Assembly: GCF_015207825.1 (NCBI RefSeq)
Contig: NZ_JADEWC010000001.1
Location: 124,001-188,000, forward strand
Reading direction: 5' to 3'
Origin: Cyanobacterium stanieri LEGE 03274
Lineage (GTDB): Bacteria; Cyanobacteriota; Cyanobacteriia; Cyanobacteriales; Cyanobacteriaceae
Length of the DNA: 64,000 bases
Below the pieces are notes generated by a model that made no database searches, had not been told where the DNA came from, and saw only the letters and a program-made list of their open reading frames with translations. Shown here one piece after another: positions 63,665-64,000 of this stretch (the first letter of the stretch is position 1; each line of letters starts with the position of its first letter). Position numbers and translations under genes: made by a program.

Positions 63665-64000
63665 TTGTTTAACAATATGAATATTTGTTTTGAGGCAACG
63701 GAGAAAGTTAAATTAAAAGTAGAACAAAAATCCCCCCCCATTCAACATTATCTAAGACAACCACAACGACTTGTAAAAGCCATTGCCGATGAGAAGTTGA
63801 TGACTCCTTTGCCCGATGATTGCTATAAATTAAGAATGCACCCTCTTAATTTTTTAGACATCTACCATTTTCAGCCCATCGTAGTCTTAAAAGTCTGGGC
63901 AGGGGCTTCTGGTTGTGTTTATCTTAATTCTGAATCCTGTGAAATAAAGGGTATAGAATATATTAACCGTCGTTTTTCTCTTTATCTCAAAGGAAAATTA
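63665..64000 (+). CDS. DUF1997 family protein, N-terminal part (runs off the right edge)
   Basis: 112 codons are visible. I prefer TTG 63665 because a strong AAGGAGG (63648-63654) lies ten bases upstream; ATG 63677 is the alternative. The visible protein reads MNICFEATEKVKLKVEQKSP, IQHYLRQPQRLVKAIADEKL, PDDCYKLRMHPLNFLDIYHF QPIVVLKVWAG (in parts), which matches DUF1997 of cyanobacteria and plastids. Function unknown. The C-terminal part lies outside the window. Confidence 0.75.
   Translation, partial: MFNNMNICFEATEKVKLKVEQKSPPIQHYLRQPQRLVKAIADEKLMTPLPDDCYKLRMHPLNFLDIYHFQPIVVLKVWAGASGCVYLNSESCEIKGIEYINRRFSLYLKGKL

Overview
This is a chromosomal segment from an AT-rich cyanobacterium. Photosynthesis genes (psaD, psbI, acsF, ndhC-K-J, a CpcS/CpcU-type bilin lyase, a PCP_red protein), the circadian output regulator rpaA, two group 2 sigma factors, a Calvin-cycle class II aldolase, cyanobacteria-only families (DUF1995, DUF2499/Ycf49-like, DUF3727, DUF1997, Tic22-like) and many HIP1 octamers (GCGATCGC) all point that way. 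Gene content and base composition suggest a unicellular, non-heterocystous lineage near Cyanobacterium/Geminocystis/Synechocystis; that placement is inference. No rRNA, CRISPR array or prophage is visible, and there is one tRNA, tRNA-Pro(CGG).

Layout. 1-5 kb: the 5' part of phosphoenolpyruvate synthase, then hemF and acsF, divergent oxygen-dependent tetrapyrrole enzymes, and a PHP phosphoesterase. 5-10 kb: a secreted PPC-domain protein, a SigC-like sigma factor with a NUDIX hydrolase, rpaA, a Tic22-like protein and purK. 11-19 kb: an MnmC-like methyltransferase, a REC-PP2C phosphatase, a GldG-like protein and an ABC ATPase. Between the last two lies a NYN-domain gene fragment disrupted by a TnpB-only IS605-family element. 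19-24 kb: an Mrp antiporter fragment with only subunits C, D and E, a fused two-ATPase peptide ABC protein, tRNA-Pro and two small envelope proteins. 24-29 kb: aldolase, Ycf49-like protein, acyltransferase, pgi and a 51-residue PCP_red protein.

29-40 kb: a pentapeptide-repeat protein, then a minus-strand block of eight genes for ferric-siderophore handling: two FecCD permeases, a FecE-like ATPase, an AraC/PchR-type regulator, an AMIN-TonB-dependent receptor, a substrate-binding lipoprotein, a DUF1636 protein and an MFS exporter. A pair of direct repeats exactly 20 bp apart lies in front of the receptor and is a candidate regulator site. 40-50 kb: housekeeping and photosynthesis genes (psaD, hisH, purB, pyrD, rpoZ, psbI, an OmpR regulator, DUF3727, bilin lyase), with several small genes. 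50-64 kb: ribD, a SigD-like sigma factor, a GT-A-like protein, a class A penicillin-binding protein, ndhC-K-J, a Uma2 protein, acs, a fused cytosine methyltransferase/HpaII-type restriction enzyme, exported msrB-msrA, and the start of a DUF1997 gene.

The most notable items are the single-chain methyltransferase-restriction protein (60348-62306), the TnpB insertion whose flank would act as an omega-RNA guide, and heptamer tandem repeats (STRR-type) at ten or more sites. Three of these repeat arrays supply the last codons of neighbouring genes.
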